NCBI GenBank assembly: GCA_963801855.1
Contig: CAWDGK010000002.1
Span: 310,001-374,000, forward strand
Reading direction: 5' to 3'
DNA from: JACDAN01 sp963801855
GTDB lineage: Bacteria > Actinomycetota > Thermoleophilia > Gaiellales > Gaiellaceae
Length of the DNA stretch: 64,000 nucleotides
This document shows, in pieces, positions 61,431 through 64,000 of this stretch. The translations under genes were made by a program, and so were the position numbers. Below the pieces are notes generated by a model that worked only from the letters and a program-made list of their open reading frames with translations, made no database searches and was not told where the DNA came from. How positions within the stretch are numbered: the first letter of the stretch is position 1; each line of letters opens with the position of its first letter.

Positions 61431-62491
61431 GGCCGGCCCGGCGACGGAGTGGGTCGCCGCTCTGAGCCCCTGGCCGGAAGAGTTCGGGCTCGATCGCATG
61501 CGGTCGCTGCTCGATTCCCTCGGTCACCCCGAGCGCAGGTATCCCTCGATTCACGTTGTCGGCACGAACGGCAAGTCGACCGCGACGCGGACGATCGCCG
61601 CTCTCTTGCAAGCCGAGGGGCGGAGGGCGGGCGCATATACGTCTCCGCATGTGAGCGGCTGGGCCGAGCGGATCTGGGTCGACGGAGGCGAGACCGACTT
61701 CGAGCGGGCGGTCGCGCGGATCAAGAGGCAGGCGGAGAGAGTCGGCGCGACCCAGTTCGAGGCGTTCACCGCCGCGGCGCTGGTCGAGTTCGCCGAGCCG
61801 GGAGGTGGACGTCGCCGTTCTCGAGGCCGGCCTCGGCGGCAGGCTCGACGCGACGAATGTTGTCGGCGCGGAGGTCGTTCTGCTCACCAACATCTCGCTC
61901 GAGCACACCGAGGTGCTCGGCGACACGCCGGAGGAGATCGCAGCGGAGAAACTTGCGGTAGCTCATGCAGCAAGGGTAGTTGTCGTATCGGACAACATGT
62001 ACGCGAACTTGGTGCCGAAGCGCGCCGAGATCGTGACAGGAGGCGCACGGGAAGCCGCGGAGGCGTTCCTCGACCAACGCATCGCCGCGAACCCGATCGT
62101 GTCCCTCCCCGGGCGTCTCGAGCGCCGAGACCGCGAGCTCTGGGACGGTGCGCATACCCCGGCCGGCACCGCCTGGCTCACCGAGCGAATCGACGAGCCT
62201 GTCGAGGTCGTCGTCGCCTCGATCCTGTCGGACAAGGACGTCGATGCCATGCTCGCCGACCTCGCCGGGCTCTCCGACCGCCTGGTTGCGACCCAGTCCA
62301 GCAACCCGAGAGCACTCTCGGCGGAGGAACTTGCCGCGAAGGCCGCAAGCCACTTCCCGCACGTCGAGACCGAGCGCGATCCGCACGCCGCCCTCGGTCG
62401 TGCAAGAGAATCCACCGGTCTGATCCTGGTCACGGGCTCGCTGTACCTGCTCGCCGACCTCTATCGTGCGGAGGAACACGAAACACCATGA
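61405..62491 (+). CDS. folC: Compact folylpolyglutamate/dihydrofolate synthase (one frame break)
   Basis: This Mur-ligase-fold enzyme adds glutamate to folates. The N-terminal ATP loop is VVGTNGKSTATRTI, the substrate region is AYTSPHVSGWAERIW, and GGRLDATNVV plus LEHTEVLGDT follow. The C-terminal box is WDGAHTPAG, where Thr replaces the usual Asn in DxAHNPxG. The middle linker is about 40 residues shorter than usual. One extra C in GCCGAGCCGGGAGG near 61803 breaks the frame. GTG 61405 gives SSRLSAGRAGPATEWV; the start is less certain. The stop overlaps the next ATG. Confidence 0.88.
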
Positions 62492-62601
62492 CGAAGCCCG
62501 TTGAGCGGCTCAGCGTGTTCGCGGTCGCAGCCGCAGTCCTGCTGTCGATCGTCGGGCTCGCGTTTGCGGTCGGCTACGTCGTAGGCCAGTTGCTGCTGTG
62601 A
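62488..62601 (+). CDS. Small single-span membrane protein (37 aa)
   Basis: ATG 62488 overlaps the folC TGA (ATGA), so it is translationally coupled. The sequence MTKPVERLSVFAVAAAVLLS and IVGLAFAVGYVVGQLLL forms one long hydrophobic segment after a basic N-terminus. The next gene begins 8 nt later. Its operon position and clean topology support a real small membrane protein. No family is recognised. Confidence 0.6.
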   Translation: MTKPVERLSVFAVAAAVLLSIVGLAFAVGYVVGQLLL

Positions 62602-62609
62602 GGTGAACG

Positions 62610-63137
62610 GTGATCGTCGGAGCAAACGAGAACGACATTTTCGGAAGCCTCCGGGACTTCTTCGGATCCGGAGCCTGGGACGTTGCGCGCAATCTCTCGA
62701 TCTTCTTCGTCGTCGTCTTCTGGCTCGCGGTCGCGTACTGGGTCTTCAAGGACGCCCGCCGGCGGATCGAAGATCCCTGGCTGGTCGCGATGGCCACGAT
62801 TCTGGGACTCGTCCCGCCGTTTGTCGGAGCCCTGATCTACATGCTCTTCCGCCCGCCGGAGTATCTCGAGGACGTCCGGGAGCGCGAGCTCGAGATCAAG
62901 GCGATGGAGGACAGGCTCGCGCGCCGCGAGCTCCACTGCCCCGTGTGCCGCGCGCACGTCGAAGACTCGTTCCTCGTCTGCCCTGTCTGCACGACCAAGC
63001 TCCGCCAGGCCTGCGTGACTTGCAAGGCCCCACTCGAGACGCTGTGGCAGGTCTGTCCGTACTGCGAGACGCAGGTCGAGACGCCGACGACGATCGAGTT
63101 TCCGCCTGCGCCTCGGCGCGAGCGCCCCGGCGGCTAG
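62610..63137 (+). CDS. Membrane-anchored double zinc-ribbon protein
   Basis: The 175-residue protein has two membrane helices near the N-terminus (SIFFVVVFWLAVAYWVF and VAMATILGLVPPFVGALIYML), a charged helix (YLEDVRERELEIKAMEDRLAR) and a C-terminal double zinc ribbon with four CxxC pairs (HCPVCRAHV, VCPVCTTKL, ACVTCKAPL, VCPYCETQV). Such ribbons often mediate protein or nucleic-acid binding, but the function is unknown. GTG 62610 has an AGGTG ribosome site upstream. Confidence 0.85.
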   Translation: MIVGANENDIFGSLRDFFGSGAWDVARNLSIFFVVVFWLAVAYWVFKDARRRIEDPWLVAMATILGLVPPFVGALIYMLFRPPEYLEDVRERELEIKAMEDRLARRELHCPVCRAHVEDSFLVCPVCTTKLRQACVTCKAPLETLWQVCPYCETQVETPTTIEFPPAPRRERPGG

Positions 63138-63140
63138 TCT
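63135..63140 (+). promoter_or_regulatory. -10 element (TAGTCT) for leaderless ndk
   Basis: TAGTCT is 9 nt before the ndk ATG at 63150, and no ribosome-binding site intervenes. Its TAG is the stop of the upstream gene. Confidence 0.45.
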
Positions 63141-63149
63141 CTTCCGCCG

Positions 63150-63566
63150 ATGGCCGCCGAGCGAACACTCGTGCTCGTGAAGCCGGACGCGGTTCGCCGC
63201 GCCCTGACCGGCGAGATCGTCGCGCGTCTCGAGCGCCGCGGACTGCAGCTGCGGGCCGCGCGCCTGCTCACGGTCGATCGCTCGCTCGCCGAAGAGCACT
63301 ACGCCGAGCACACGGAGAAGCCGTTCTTCGGCGAGCTCGTCGACTTCATCACCTCGGGCCCGACGCTCGCGCTCGTCGTCGAGGGTGAGGGCGCGATCAA
63401 GACCGTCCGGACGACCATGGGCGCGACGAATCCCGCCGACGCCGCTCCGGGCACGATCCGGGGAGACCTCTCGCTCTCGATGCCGGACAACCTCGTCCAC
63501 GGCTCCGATGCGCCCGAGTCGGCCGAGCGCGAGATCGCTCTGTGGTTCCCGGATGAGCCACGCTGA
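63150..63566 (+). CDS. ndk: Nucleoside-diphosphate kinase
   Basis: The enzyme transfers phosphate among nucleoside tri- and diphosphates. The 138-residue protein has VLVKPDAVRRALTGEI, HYAEHTEKPFFGELVDFI, RTTMGATNPADAAPGTIRGD, and the catalytic His in DNLVHGSDAPESAEREI, all canonical. The stop is overlapped by the methyltransferase ATG. Confidence 0.97.
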   Translation: MAAERTLVLVKPDAVRRALTGEIVARLERRGLQLRAARLLTVDRSLAEEHYAEHTEKPFFGELVDFITSGPTLALVVEGEGAIKTVRTTMGATNPADAAPGTIRGDLSLSMPDNLVHGSDAPESAEREIALWFPDEPR

Positions 63567-64000
63567 CGATGCGCTGAAGAACCGCGAGGTCTGGACGAAG
63601 GCCAACGCGGAATACACCGATCGCAAGGCCCGCGACTCCTGGGCGAAGGACGAGATCGACTGGGGAATGTTCGCCGGGCCGGAATCGGGTCTGGACACGC
63701 CTCGGGGAAGTCGCAGGGAAGGACGTGATCGAGCTCGGCTGCGGCACCGCGTACTTCGGCGCGTGGCTCGCCAAGCGGGGCGCCCGCGTAACGGGCGTGG
63801 ACATCACCCCGGCTCAGCTGGAGACGGCAAGGCGCCTCCAGCAGGAGACGGGCCTGGACATGGAGTTCGTCGAGGCGAGCGCGGAGGACGTCCCGTTGCC
63901 GGACGGGAGCTTCGACCTCGCAATCTCCGAGTACGGCGCGTCGATCTGGTGCGACCCCGAGCTCTGGGTCGCCGAGGCGGCTCGCCTCCTGCGCCCCGGT
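63553..64000 (+). CDS. SAM-dependent methyltransferase, N-terminal part (one frame break, truncated by window end)
   Basis: The frame begins MSHADDALKNREVWTKANAE and, after removal of one C in ACACGCCTCGGGG near 63708, continues with the Rossmann motif I VIELGCGTAYFGAWLA, then TGVDITPAQLETARRL (acidic residue after beta-2), DVPLPDGSFDLAISEYG and LWVAEAARLLRPG. It is a class I methyltransferase of unknown substrate. The 3' end is outside the window. The ATG overlaps the ndk end by 14 nt. Confidence 0.88.
   Translation, partial: MSHADDALKNREVWTKANAEYTDRKARDSWAKDEIDWGMFAGPESGLDTPRGSRREGRDRARLRHRVLRRVARQAGRPRNGRGHHPGSAGDGKAPPAGDGPGHGVRRGERGGRPVAGRELRPRNLRVRRVDLVRPRALGRRGGSPPAPR

Overview
The window is about 64 kb of very GC-rich bacterial DNA, dense with genes on both strands. 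It looks like an actinomycete of the Thermoleophilia/Gaiellales kind. That is an inference from the rpsI-glmM-glmS-acpS-nnr-alr gene order, the GTG/TTG-rich starts, the paired DUF1800/DUF1501 genes, the MEP-pathway gene ispH and the prevalence of leaderless genes; no rRNA is present to settle it. No stretch over 300 bases lacks a gene. The longest gaps (312-478, 14390-14542, 18927-19121, 24614-24718, 33684-33921) hold promoters, hairpins or a dispersed repeat. There is no CRISPR array, prophage, IS element or rRNA.

Layout: (1) 1-9455, a housekeeping run for translation and cell-wall precursors: rpsI end, glmM, glmS, a membrane GGDEF protein, arfB, a HAD phosphatase, acpS, the NAD(P)HX repair gene, alr and a CCA/poly(A)-polymerase-like gene. 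(2) 9438-15175: SDR, a large secreted subtilase, fabI, tag. (3) 15172-18926, a minus-strand operon: ECF sigma factor, membrane-anchored propeller (candidate anti-sigma), a peroxiredoxin whose catalytic position is an in-frame TGA (candidate selenocysteine), a polytopic membrane protein, then tag. (4) 19122-29368: YbdK-type ligase, RidA, serine hydrolase, cupredoxin-DUF1501-DUF1800, CHASE2 cyclase facing a cyclic-nucleotide-binding protein, NUDIX, lipid kinase, DUF2231, thioredoxin. (5) 29455-33683: ileS and ispH. (6) 33922-49438: a signalling island with three large sensor kinases, four separate response regulators, a PAS protein, CtaG, tRNA-Pro and tRNA-Gly. (7) 49435-54681: cyclophilin, AI-2E exporter-like protein, CAP protein, HAD, 2-hydroxyacid dehydrogenase, NTF2-like protein and four tRNAs. 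(8) 54759-64000: tig-clpP-clpX, a collagen-like secreted protein, valS-folC, two small membrane proteins, ndk and a truncated methyltransferase.

Three genome-level patterns stand out. Many genes appear leaderless: a TANNNT -10 hexamer ends 6-9 nt before the start codon, and the same hexamer precedes every tRNA. In several divergent pairs the two -10 elements overlap. A composite repeat of about 125-140 bp (terminator hairpin, GC-rich module, second hairpin) occurs three times just after stop codons, with one compensatory base pair. Finally, 16 or so frame breaks occur in 14 otherwise well-conserved genes. Where the break can be located, each is explained by one extra base, usually C or G. This points to assembly errors rather than pseudogenes, so the broken genes are annotated as CDS across the break.
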